Assembly: GCA_943704425.1 (NCBI GenBank)
Contig: CALSCP010002369.1
Span: forward strand, 1 to 34,210
Origin: Ministeria vibrans ATCC 50519
Lineage: Eukaryota; Opisthokonta; Filasterea
Length of the DNA stretch: 34,210 nt
Direction of reading: 5' to 3'
Shown here one piece after another: positions 8,046-18,688 of the stretch. The notes under the pieces were generated by a model, which made no database searches, had not been told where the DNA came from, and saw only the letters and a program-made list of their open reading frames with translations. A program made the position numbers and the translations under genes. The stretch's first letter is position 1, and each line of letters opens with the position of its first letter.

Positions 8046-10469
8046 TTAAAAAAAGCCTGTTTTGTGGATGTCCTCGAGCGGACACGCCTGCTCGTGGGTT
8101 GAGCTCAGACTGAGGCAGAAGCACTTGAGAAAGGCGGCCACTTTGTTTTTCCGCAAATTGTGCACTACGTCGTTGGGCAAGCGCGCAAAGGTGTCGACGC
8201 ACAGCAGAGACGGGCAGTCGGCAAACACACTGGCGGAGCGACCAAGAACGTGGCTTAAGATGTCCGGCCAGCGCTCTTTCATGTCTGTAGAGAAAGAAAA
8301 AAAAGAAAGATTTGCCATGAATTGGGAATTTATTAAGAAAAGGGTTTAAACCGCATTACCGCGAACTCCGACGTAGAACGAGTCAATGCAGAGCTTTTTG
8401 TTGCCGTAGAGTAAGCGAATGGTGAGGAGTGCACAGTGCTCCTCGGGTGCCAACGCGTTGGGGACGATCAGATCGAAGGTGTGCCGGAAGGAGCCAACTT
8501 TGACCCAGGCAGTGCTGACAAGCGTTTTGGTGGGGATCGAGTTGAAGGCAAGGTGCACCTGAGCATAGGTGTTGTCGAGAGGTTCGGCAAAGTAGGTGTT
8601 GAGGGAGACGCGAAGGATCACCGACGTGTTCGTGGCAGAGGGCACACGGAAGCTTGTCACGACCAGTTGCTTGCGACCGGCCGGTTCGGGTTTCAGACCG
8701 GAAATGGGTGGCTCTGGGGAGGCGCTTGGCACCAGCGCAAAGCTGACGGTTTGTTGTGAGGTGCGGGCAAGTGAAATGTGCGAAGCGCGCCACGGGAACT
8801 CAAAAGACTGGCCGTGTCGGCCAAGGGACGCCCAGACTTCAAGCACACTCGTTTCGGTGTCGCAGGTGTCGCTGGAACAGTACGAAGACAATGGCAGTTC
8901 CATCGCACGTTCAGAAAAGAAAGGGGAAAGAGAATCTGAAACAGGAGTGCCGGAGGGGAGTGAGGAAGTGTCGGACGCGGGTGTGAACGTGGGTGAGGTA
9001 GATGCGAGGGCACAGTCGGCCGGAGTTGCTGGTGTAGGTGTCTCGAGTGAGGTAGATGCGGGAGTTGCCGGCGTGACAGCCGATGATGAAGGTGGCGGAG
9101 AAACACTTTCGAGGGAGGAAGAAGGAGCTGTGGCAAGAGGTGAAGCCAGAGGTGAGCTTTCGGTGGAGGATGCGGATGAAGCAGTGTCTCTGTGCGCGGC
9201 TGGTGTGACAGCTGCTTGAAAGTGTGTTGCGGCGAAGCGTAGAACTTTGTACTCGTTGCTTTGGTTGACAGCTCGCACGCACAGGTACAAATCGAAGCCT
9301 TGATCGAAGAACATTTGACACTGAGACTCCTCAACACCAAAAAGAAGGGTGGCAGCAGAGGTGCCGTTGTCGGTGGTCGTGGGCGCACAGGTCCGAATGC
9401 GAATGTCCAGCGCATGCACTGCGCCAATGACACTTGCACCAGTCCCTCCACCACTTTGGAGAGCACCAGAACAAGATGGCGCAGCTGACAGAACCCACCG
9501 TGTTTCCGGCATCTGATGCACAGCGCGAGGGCTAGCACTTGGAGCGTCGCTCAGGGTTTCGGCAAACCTAAACCACCACTCGCGATCCTGAGAATTTATT
9601 GTGGGTGGATACTGAATGAGGTAGTTGGCTGGCGCGGAGAGGTCAATGGGAACGCACTTGAGGGAGAGAAAGGGCTGCGTATCCAATTGGAAGTTGGCTG
9701 AGTCGTACGTTTCGCAGTAGCTGTACTGAGTGCAAAAAAAAGCATTGCCGGAACATGGCTCGCATGCAATATCTTGCACACATATAAGACTATCTGCAAG
9801 ATACAGAGGCACAAATCGGCTGAGCGGCAAATTGACTCCCATTTCAAAGAATACTCCGACTCCGTTTGCGTGCTTTGTCGAGTCGTCGGGCACGCGCGAC
9901 CGACTTTGGCGAACGGGGACCATCACAATTGTTGTCATGCCCCCAGCGTAGCCGTCATCGTACACTGTAACTTCTGCTGGCACAAAGCGGAAGGGCGACC
10001 GTCGTGGGACGGGCCGCGTATCCCTGTGCAGCGGAGGTTTGTGCTTCAGGATCAAAATGGGACCAATTTCAAACTCTTCCTTAGCAAAAGGCTCAATGAC
10101 TTCAATGGTCCTCAGCGGGCCAAACTTCAAGGACCTCCTCTCCGCCTCTGCGTGCAGCCAGCAAGTCCATCGTGTCTCCCACACATTGAATTTGTTATGG
10201 TACATTGCCGCATACGGAAACGACACTTTGACGGTTCCTCCACCGTTCACAACACGCACACACATCTTGGGACACGTCGAGCGCCCCCCCGTCGAGAGCA
10301 ATCGCGACGGGCACGTGCGGAACTCGTCATCTGCGAGATTCTCCTCCCCAAGTCGAAAATCGTTCAGGTCCGCATCTTTTTCTGCAAGCGCGAGGCTGAC
10401 CGTGGCATCCAGTGACGTGCCAAACTCTACCACGGCCCCGTTAGGGAAGCAGGTGCGCGTCGCAAGCAT
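8046..10469 (-). CDS. Unrecognised protein, 782 residues, two exons
   Basis: Exon 1 is 10469-8360 and exon 2 is 8284-8046. The 75-nt intron has donor GTAATG and a long pyrimidine run ending CTACAG. Removing it joins YVGVR to DMKERWPDIL and extends the reading frame by 79 codons, whereas the unspliced frame stops three codons into the intron. No known domain is recognised. The N-terminal 300 residues are globular with several Cys (TCPSR, TCPKMCVRV, CEPCSGNAFFCTQYSYC). Residues about 430-540 are a Ser/Thr/Pro-rich linker. The remainder looks beta-rich, and the final 80 residues are helical with Cys and Leu. There is no signal peptide or membrane segment, so a cytosolic or nuclear protein is likely. 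The start is the ATG at 10469, the first in frame. Confidence 0.75.
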
Positions 10470-10941
10470 TTAAATTTACGATTCCACTTCTTCGTTCCTT
10501 CTCCCCTCAAAAAGAAGTTGAAGAACAGTTAGAACACAGGCGAGAAGAGGGAGCGGTGCAGTAGTGACCCCGTAAACTGCTCGTGACAAGACAACACCAG
10601 ATAAATACTGAAGAAGAAGAAGAAGACAAATAAATACTGTTTACTGTCCAAACGCGATCAAACTTTTGACGTGGCGCCAGAAAACCCGAAACTTACCTGA
10701 TAGGGCACTTCCCGTACTGGCTCACTAAAGTACGCAGCTACTAGCGTAACTAGATCGATGTTAGAAACGCCCCGCCTAGTCGGGCACTGCCGATTCGTCC
10801 GCACTCGCTGGTTTGTTTGGAAGTTCGTTTATTTATTTTTTCGACTAAAATAAGGACCCTTTAGGACTTATTGAGGCGACTCAAAAACTGAAACTGTCAA
10901 AATATTTCTATTATTTCACAATTTTCCTCCTTCTCTCCCGC
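10470..10941. promoter_or_regulatory. Divergent intergenic region between the orphan gene and the membrane-protein gene
   Basis: 472 bp containing both presumed promoters. It carries an ATAAATACT plus GAA-repeat module (10601-10645, with ATAAATACT occurring twice) that resembles modules near 2657 and 14356. It also has an AATAAG/CTTATT inverted repeat near 10850-10873. No gene, tRNA or recognisable transposon is seen. Confidence 0.45.
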
Positions 10942-13900
10942 ATGCCTTCCAATCAGGGGTCTTATAGGGCTGTCTCTGTGGATGATGTCCACTCCTCACG
11001 CCACTGGGTCCTGGACAGGATGCGCCAATGCGATTGGGCCATTCCCGATCAGTGTGAACGGGAAAGCCCACTCGTTGTGACCAATTCGTCCGCCATCGAG
11101 ACGTGCTTCCCGTCGGCACCCACAACACCTGGGACAAACTCCTTTGCAGCCTTCTGCGCCTTCAACGAAGCCGAAATCGCTGGCGGTCGTGTTGAGCGCG
11201 ACAAAGCGGAAGAGACGGTCGACAACGGCGAAACTTTAGCGACTCTCCGCGAAGCAGTCGAAAACCCGCTCGACGGCTGGCAAGGCTGGCTAAACGCGCA
11301 CACAATCTTCTCATCCTATCTGCCGCGGAGCGTATTCCGCTCTCTGGGACTCGACGGGATGCCTCGAACGCATTTCTTGCTCCTCGATTTCACCTTTGAG
11401 GAGTCGGGCGGTCAATATGCGCACATTGAGAGCGCCGTGCAGCACATCGGGTTTCTCACCTATGCGTCTGTTTTGAAAACTCCAAAGTGGTCCGCGAGTG
11501 AGCTGCGTGCTGCTCTGAAGCGGATTTTTGCGAATGTTCAAGAGCAGGTAACAAAATAAGAACAAAATAATAGTATGATAAGAATAATAATAATAATATT
11601 TTGATTTTCAATGTCATTCATACTGATGGTATGCCTCTGCTTGTGCACGTCTATCTCTCCCCAGGACACTTTGATTGCGATGGTTGTTGCGCATGGGAAA
11701 TTGTGCTGCGTAAGCGGCTGTACTCAGTGTCGCGGTCCCGTATCTCTCTGTGCCATTTGCGCGACGCATGTGAAGGCGTTTGGTGAGTGTCCCTCGTATG
11801 ACTTTGATCGAAGCATGCTTGCTGCGTCCGAGTGCACTCGCTGCCTTGCCGTTGGCAAGGAGCCCGTCATCGCCATTGGCAAGGAGGACCTTCATCGCTC
11901 CGAGCTGATTCGGATGTTCCGCTATGCGCCACAGTGCCGCGCCTCTAGGACACTGCTGACGTTTGTGGCGTGCAATGTGGGCATTGCGGTGTCCAATGAG
12001 TGTCTCGTGAGCCCAGCGGATGTGCACAAGAACGTAGAGTACTCACCACAAGAGCTGCGTGCAATTTCCAAGAACACCGGGATGATTGTGCTTTCCGCTG
12101 TGTGTGGTGACCAGAAGCTCAAGGTGAGGGACGCGCGAAAGTTTGTGGAATTCTTTGCGGAGGGTCTCACGGGTGCTGCAGACTTCTCGCTGGGGTGTCA
12201 CGTGACGCTATTGTCGTTGATCGCGTACCTCCGCAGCGAAATGTACCAGTACATGGGGTCACAGCGCGCGTTTGTGGCGCGGGCGGATGGCGGTGAGCTG
12301 TTGCACTATGCGCTCGCATGCGAGTCATTTCCGGCAGTCTCTTCTCGGCGTATCAGGGGTACGACAGAAGAGCAAATGCCAGTGGGCAGTGATTTGGTGC
12401 TTGCCACAACGAGAACACCGCAGCGCAACCTCAAGTTTGACTTCTTGCTCATTCTTGTGCCATTGTTTTGGGCCGCTCTTGTGTCTGTCATGCTGTGGCT
12501 CGTGTGGGGACGCTACGTTGTGGACGCGGCAAACTTGAGTAATACTCGTTCGGTGGAAGGCTACTTGCTGTTTCTTCTGCAATGCCTCGTGGGACTCTTT
12601 CAGTCCATCTCACTGCCTGGCCGATGGCGGTTGTCCTACGACGAGGCTGTTTGGTGCGTGCGTGAGTCAAAGGGCATGCGGGCGTCTCTCCATGTCATGC
12701 TGGTGACGGTGTGCCTGCTCTCGCTGGCTGTGTGTGTGCCCGCGTTTGTCCAGGGACAGCTGGTGGGTGTCCCCCGGGTGTTCTGGTGGTGGGGCGCGTT
12801 TACGGCTCCGAGTGGGCTCTTTGCGTTCTTGTTTGTGCGCTTCTTTGCGATTGCAATTGCCAAGGCCAAGCCCGTTGTCTCGCTTCCCATCGTCACCAAC
12901 GTGTCTACTCTGGCGCTCTATGCAGTTCGCTGGATGCTCATGGCGCCCACTCTGCTTGTGTTTGCCGATTCTTACGATTCACACCATGTGCACAACAGCG
13001 GGGGCTTCTACCTACTCCTTGTCCTGACCTTTCTTGCCTTCCCCCTTGTAATGTACTTCAATGTGGCGGACGTGCGGCACGATCCTCCTGAGCGGTTTCA
13101 AGAGGGCGCCACGGAGAGCATTCTGGCGGGCGTGTGTCTTGGGGCACTCATGGCGTGTCTACAGACAAGCGTTTTGTGGACCAATACGCCGATGACCACG
13201 CCCTTTGTTCCAATAACACTGTCGCTCTTGTGTGCCGCTGTGTTCTATGGGCTACACTCGCTCTATATGTGGTACAAGCAGCGTGGGATTGCACGACGTG
13301 CTTTTGTGCGTCAGTACGCAACGGAGTCGTGGTCGCGCCGCTCTGTGGCAGGGTACACGTGTCGTGGTGTGTTGTGGGGTGTGTTGGTGTGGACCTTTTT
13401 AGTGTTGGGTGTCATTTCGACGATTCTCCCTCGATTCGATAAGACTCGTGCGGTGGCTGACCGTGACACCTTTTACCACGTCACCAAGCTCGACGATCTT
13501 GTCTTTCGCTGGGCCATGGGGCTCTATCTGCCGTGGGGCCTGCTTGTAATGTGGCCGCAGCTGCGGCAACTGATCTTTCGCGGACAGCTTGCGTGGATGA
13601 GCCGGCGATTTGTGGCGTTTTGTGCGGAAAAATGGCGCGGAGACAACGCAAGGCGCCCCACGTTTTCTGCACTGACTGCACACGTTCAACACGAAGAGGG
13701 GGTTTCACCCCTTGAGGATCAAGTTATTTACGCCAATGTTGAGACTGTCTCTTTGTTATCAGCTGCCGACGACGGCTTGGACACTGTCGCAGCTGCGACA
13801 GAACGGGATCAGTGCGCTGCAAGTAGACTTGGCCCGCCTTTTGAGGCGGAGGACAATTGCGTTGTTGTGCGCCGCGAATGGGTGAGTGTTCTGGCGGGGA

Positions 13901-14123
13901 AGCTCTGCAATGTAATCTTTTGGGGCTATTTCAGCTTTCTAAGTAGGTTATATAAATTATTACGAGTTTACTCAAGGAAGTTAACTGAAACTCCTTTCTC
14001 TAAACAGCGCCGTGGGCCGATGCTGGTGACGGTCCTTATTTCATTATTCATCAACAAGGCTATGCTTTTGTTGGCTCTTTACTGCTTGGAGTGATACTTT
14101 ATTACGTGGCTCTTTCCAAGTGA
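10942..14123 (+). CDS. Large multi-pass membrane protein with N-terminal Cys cluster, three exons
   Basis: Exons 10942-11547, 11665-13942 and 14008-14123 give 999 residues and a TGA. Intron 1 (117 nt) has donor CAG|GTAACA and acceptor CTCTCCCCAG. Intron 2 (65 nt) has donor GTAGGT, TTAAC branch-like sequence and acceptor TAAACAG. Splicing intron 2 shifts the frame so the protein ends in a hydrophobic segment, GYAFVGSLLLGVILYYVAL. Exon 1 and early exon 2 are soluble. A Cys-rich stretch near residues 214-262 (LCCVSGCTQCRG, LCAICATH, CTRC) could bind zinc. From about residue 460 there are around ten membrane segments (for example FDFLLILVPLFWAALVSVML), with one or two more at the C-terminus. The family is not recognised. 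A plasma-membrane or endomembrane sensor or transporter is possible, but nothing in the sequence decides. Confidence 0.8.
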
Positions 14124-14586
14124 CTATGATAATGTTTTGGTTGTACAACTGTGAAAATCTGATTAATTATTAATTTTAGTAATGAGAAGAACATTATTAT
14201 TAAAATTAATTACGGATGTTATGAACGAAATTAGTTGATTGTTATATTATTGTGTGTATAAGGCCCACCACTTATTAGCCGAATAGCCGTATAATTCGAG
14301 TCTTTTTTGCAAGTGTATGTGTTTAATTGACGAGTGATTACTTCACACCTCCTTCTGATAAATATTAGGAGAAGAAGAAGATTACATCCCATTTATTAAT
14401 GATACAGTTATCACGCAAAGACACAGCCAGACCGCCTTGCAAACACAACCAAAACTCTAGAGGTAACATGGAAGAAGAGTGGCAGGTCAGAGTGCTGATA
14501 ATTATAACTCGAAGACGTATTATGTAAACAATATAAGTAATTAATATTGATCAATCAATCAATTCACACACATTTTCGAAGGGGCA
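14124..14586. other. AT-rich intergenic region upstream of the SAM gene
   Basis: 463 bp without an ORF of note. It contains the 3' region of the membrane-protein gene and an ATAAATATT-AGGAGAAGAAGAAG module at 14356-14379. Downstream of the module, ATTTATTA and GATACAGT keep the same order and spacing as near 2690-2710. TCAATCAATCAATTCAC precedes the SAM gene ATG. Confidence 0.5.
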
Positions 14587-14836
14587 ATGGCTACGGATGC
14601 CACTGAGGCAGTGGAAGCATTCATCCGCGCCCGGCGCATGTGCCTCCCGCCGCCAGCGTGCACCGCCGCCGAAGCCGTGACGTGTGCCTCGCCCGCGTCT
14701 CTTGCCGCTCTCCTCGTCTCCAGCGGCTTCGAGGACGTCTCGCTCTTGCCGGACCTCGACGCAGACGACCTTGAGGAAATGGGCATCCAGACACCGTCCG
14801 TCCGTCTTCTTCTCGTTGACAATTTTTCGGTTCGGA

Positions 14837-14884
<48 letters not shown>

Positions 14885-17800
14885 TTTTTTTTTGCGTTGT
14901 GTTGTTCTTCAGACGACCACTGCTGCCGTATGCGGCTCCTTCGCCCCCATTTCTCACTCTCTCCCCTCTCCTCTATCTATTATGCTGCTGTCTACCTGTC
15001 GATTGCGCCCCATGAGGCTCTCTTTGAGTTCATCGCGCGTCTTTTACGTTTTGTCCCCCTCTGATCGAAACAATCTCAAGTCTCTCTCTCGTTTCGCGCT
15101 GTTTTCTGGCGCTTTTGTCCCCTATCTTGCCCCGTCCCCGCTACCATGGGTACCCTTTGTGCGTGTGGACACCGGGAATCGGCCTATAAGCGGCGGCGTC
15201 TTTCCAACTCCGTCGTTTGATATCTTTTTTTTCTTCTCTTGTTAGAAACCACCCGTGCAGGACGACGAAGAGGGCCCCGGCAGCGACGCGTTAGTTGTCG
15301 AATCAACGGCTACCGACGAAGCTACCGATGGTGCGGTCGAGGCGTCTCCGCCTCCCCCAGCAGAGGACAAACGGCCTCTTTTGAAACCTGCTCTTGTGCG
15401 CCCGCCCATTTCAGGCAACAAGCCCACTCTTCGCCCAGTCGTGGCCGCCTCTAAGCCAGCACTCAGGCCCCAGGGTGCGAAGCCAGCCATTGCTGCAGCG
15501 ACTAAGCCCGCCATTGCAGCAGCAAAGCCTTCCATTGCCGCAGCAAAGCCTGCCATGACAGCCAAGCCAGCCATTGCAGCAACAAAGCCCAAGGTGGCTT
15601 CCCAACCACGTTCACAGCCTTCGCCTGTGCCATCAAACAGCAGTCCAGCTAGCGATAGTTCTTTAGCGAAAACGACAGCGAGCAGCGAAGGCAGCCCAAC
15701 TCGCAGTCAGGACACACGAAGTGCCTCGGTCTCACCTGTTGCTCCCAAACCGTCTCCAACGGCAGCCCCTCGCCCCCAGGCGGCCCCACGCCCAAGCGCA
15801 CGTCCTCGTCTTCCACCCACCAACACAACCATACCGCTACAAACGGCATCAGCGCCCGTCTCCATGTCTATTGACGACGAACTCGATGACCACAACAACG
15901 ACAACGACACGCCTCCACCCAAACCTAAACTTCCCTCCACTTTCACCCTCGACCCCCTTCCCACCCCCACCACCCCCACTGTCGTCATCCCACCCACTGC
16001 CGNNNNNNNNNNNNNNNNNNNNNNNNNNNNNNNNNNNNNNNNNNNNNNNNNNNNNNNNNNNNNNNNNNNNNNNNNNNNNNNNNNNNNNNNNNNNNNNNNN
16101 NNNNNNNNNNNNNNNNNNNNNNNNNNNNNNNNNNNNNNNNNNNNNNNNNNNNNNNNNNNNNNNNNNNNNNNNNNNNNNNNNNNNNNNNNNNNNNNNNNNN
16201 NNNNNNNNNNNNNNNNNNNNNNNNNNNNNNNNNNNNNNNNNNNNNNNNNNNNNNNNNNNNNNNNNNNNNNNNNNNNNNNNNNNNNNNNNNNNNNNNNNNN
16301 NNNNNNNNNNNNNNNNNNNNNNNNNNNNNNNNNNNNNNNNNNNNNNNNNNNNNNNNNNNNNNNNNNNNNNNNNNNNNNNNNNNNNNNNNNNNNNNNNNNN
16401 NNNNNNNNNNNNNNNNNNNNNNNNNNNNNNNNNNNNNNNNNNNNNNNNNNNNNNNNNNNNNNNNNNNNNNNNNNNNNNNNNNNNNNNNNNNNNNNNNNNN
16501 NNNNNNNNNNNNNNNNNNNNNNNNNNNNNNNNNNNNNNNNNNNNNNNNNNNNNNNNNNNNNNNNNNNNNNNNNNNNNNNNNNNNNNNNNNNNNNNNNNNN
16601 NNNNNNNNNNNNNNNNNNNNNNNNNNNNNNNNNNNNNNNNNNNNNNNNNNNNNNNNNNNNNNNNNNNNNNNNNNNNNNNNNNNNNNNNNNNNNNNNNNNN
16701 NNNNNNNNNNNNNNNNNNNNNNNNNNNNNNNNNNNNNNNNNNNNNNNNNNNNNNNNNNNNNNNNNNNNNNNNNNNNNNNNNNNNNNNNNNNNNNNNNNNN
16801 NNNNNNNNNNNNNNNNNNNNNNNNNNNNNNNNNNNNNNNNNNNNNNNNNNNNNNNNNNNNNNNNNNNNNNNNNNNNNNNNNNNNNNNNNNNNNNNNNNNN
16901 NNNNNNNNNNNNNNTTTGTTGTGTTTTCTCTGATTTTGTTGTGTTTTCTCTGATTTTGTTGTGTTTTCTCTGATTTTGTTGTGTTTTCTCTGATTTTGTT
17001 GTGTTTTCTCTGATTTTGTTGTGTTCTTTCTGATTTTGTTGTGTTTTCTCTGATTTTGTTGTGTTTTCTCTGATTTTGTTGTGTTCTCTCTGATTTTTGT
17101 TGTGTTTTCTCTGATTTTGTTGTGTTCTCTCTGATTTTTGTTGTGTTCTCTCTGATTTTTGTTGTGTTCTCTCTGATTTTGTTGTGTTCTCTCTGATTTT
17201 TGTTGTGTCAGGAGGTTCAACGAGGCGACGAGAGTGATTCGTACGAAGAGATTGATGTGGTGCTGGACAATGATGATTCGAGCAGTGTGTTCAGTTTGAG
17301 TTCGGCAAATGCGTCGCGGACTGGTCGCACGACGCCGAGTGTGCGCTCGAAGAAAGAGAGTAAGATTCTAAAAATTATTTTATTGTGACGTACTTGTATC
17401 CATGTCTGTCTGTGCATGACTCACTTTTTGTGTAGGTCGCGCTGACGACGAAGAGGATGAAGATGATGGTGAAGAAGACGATGACGATGAAGAAGGTTTG
17501 GGTCCAGTGATTGTGTCTCAAGAGCCACTGCCCACCGACGAAGTAACACACACTCACCCTTACCATCTCACTCACCCACATACATCCATTCTCTCTTACA
17601 GGGCATTGAAGACACCACCATGCGCGCTATTGCTGCTGCCAATGTGCGTGGAAATCTGTCCATGCAAGCCATTGGCGTCATTCGCTTTCTGGAGAGCATC
17701 AAAATGTCGCACCATGTCGACGCGTACGCCATTTCCTCTTTTGCAGGGTTTTCTTTTTCTTCTTCACGCTCCCCTTAATCCCGTTTCTCTTTAGGTTTCT

Positions 17801-18607
17801 GTCCAACGGATACGATGACATTGAGTTTATGTGTGATATTGGCGTGTTTGACTTGGATTTGTTGGATATTGAGTCACCCGACGAGCGCAAAATTATTTTG
17901 GCGGCCGCAAAGGGTAAGTCTGAGACCAACACACACATTGCGGTGCACTGACTACGGCATTAGGCGTGAGTGTTGCGTCTGAGAGTCGACGGTTAGTTGT
18001 GGCTGCGGATGCGCGAGAGCACAGCAAGCTGGCGCGAAGAGTCAGCTCAGGGCTAGATGTGAAGCTAGAGTCGTTCTTTTTGGGGCCCACTGCGAAGGAG
18101 GAGGAAGTGGAAGAAGAGGATGAGGAACAACAGAAGGGAGCCGAAGAAGCAGCGAGGGAAGAAACAGAGGAGGAAGAAGAGAAGGAGAAGGAGAAGGAGG
18201 AGGAGGAGGAGAAGGAGGAGAAGGAGGAGAAGGAGGAGGAGGAAGGGCAGGAGGCGGCGGAAGTGAAGGGCTCTGATGAAGATGATGGGAGTGTGGAGGA
18301 GTCGGAACGAAAGGAGGAGGACTATGAAGTGAGCGACGGCGAAGGAGTTGCTGAAGAGGATGACGAAGAAGAAGAAGACCAAGCGGCCTTCATGGCGGGC
18401 ATTGGGAGCAGTGGAGAGCCAAAGGGAGCGCTGGAGCAGTGGCTCGGTGGATTGGGTCTTGAGCAGTATTGGGTAATCTTTGATGTGAATGGCTACAACG
18501 AAGCGGATCTCATTAATGCGCTCGATGGCGACGATTTGGACGAGCTTGGGATTACCGACGCAGCCCATCGTGCACTGCTGTTGGACAACGCAGCTTCCTT
18601 TGTGTGA
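14587..18607 (+). CDS. Triple-SAM-domain protein with basic KPAIAA and acidic Glu-rich segments (contains assembly gap)
   Basis: Visible exons: 14587-14829, 15246 into the gap at 16003, then 17212-17359, 17436-17542, 17602-17723, 17795-17913 and 17964-18607 (TGA). Phases agree at every visible join. SAM1 lies in exon 1 (LAALLVSSGFED to RLLLVDN). SAM2 is split over 17602-17913 (IRFLESIKMSHHVDA joined to FLSNGYDDIEF). SAM3 is at the C-terminus (LEQWLGGLGLEQYW to RALLLDN). SAM1 and SAM3 resemble each other (DLEEMGIQTP against DLDELGITDA). Exon 2 has about six KPAIAA-type repeats, then a Ser/Pro-rich stretch. The last exon has a Glu/Lys-rich block of about 100 residues before SAM3. SAM domains self-associate, so a polymerising scaffold is a reasonable inference. 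At least 712 residues are seen; the portion in the gap is unknown. The donor of intron 1 (GTTCGG) is weak. Confidence 0.75.
14840..14893 (+). repeat. CT microsatellite followed by T-run in SAM-gene intron 1
   Basis: About 18 CT units followed by about 18 T, immediately downstream of the proposed donor at 14830. It lies within the 416-nt first intron. Confidence 0.9.
16003..16914. other. Assembly gap (912 N)
   Basis: An unbroken run of N between exon 2 of the SAM gene and the 20-bp minisatellite. The gap hides the 3' end of exon 2, at least one splice donor, and probably more of the minisatellite. Its true length may differ from the N count. Confidence 0.98.
16915..17209 (+). repeat. 20-bp minisatellite in a SAM-gene intron, abutting the splice acceptor
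   Basis: About 15 copies of TTTGTTGTGTTTTCTCTGAT with single-base T/C and length (T4/T5) variants. The array starts at the edge of the gap and ends in GTTGTGTCAG, whose AG (17210-17211) is the acceptor for the exon starting GAG GTT CAA. Each unit is pyrimidine/G-rich on the sense strand and contains CTGAT, a branch-point-like motif. Confidence 0.93.
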
Positions 18608-18688
18608 CCAAAGTCTAATTATTATTCGGAACAATGTACAAAAACGTCTTAATATTTTTATCTCACCCCATTCCCAAAGTCGGTCCGA

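Noticed and set aside
10847-10876. AATAAG/CTTATT inverted repeat in the divergent intergenic region
   Set aside because: The arm is only six perfect base pairs in AT-rich DNA, with no poly-T or element boundary. It is indistinguishable from chance.
11611-11664. Hydrophobic open frame immediately upstream of membrane-protein exon 2, resembling a signal peptide start
   Set aside because: It is the 3' end of intron 1 (polypyrimidine tract and CCCCAG). Exon 1 joins in phase with a good donor and adds 202 coding codons.
16915-17220. Minus-strand frame of repeating Gln/Asn/Lys residues
   Set aside because: It is the translation of the 20-bp minisatellite plus gap N's, lying in an intron of the plus-strand SAM gene.
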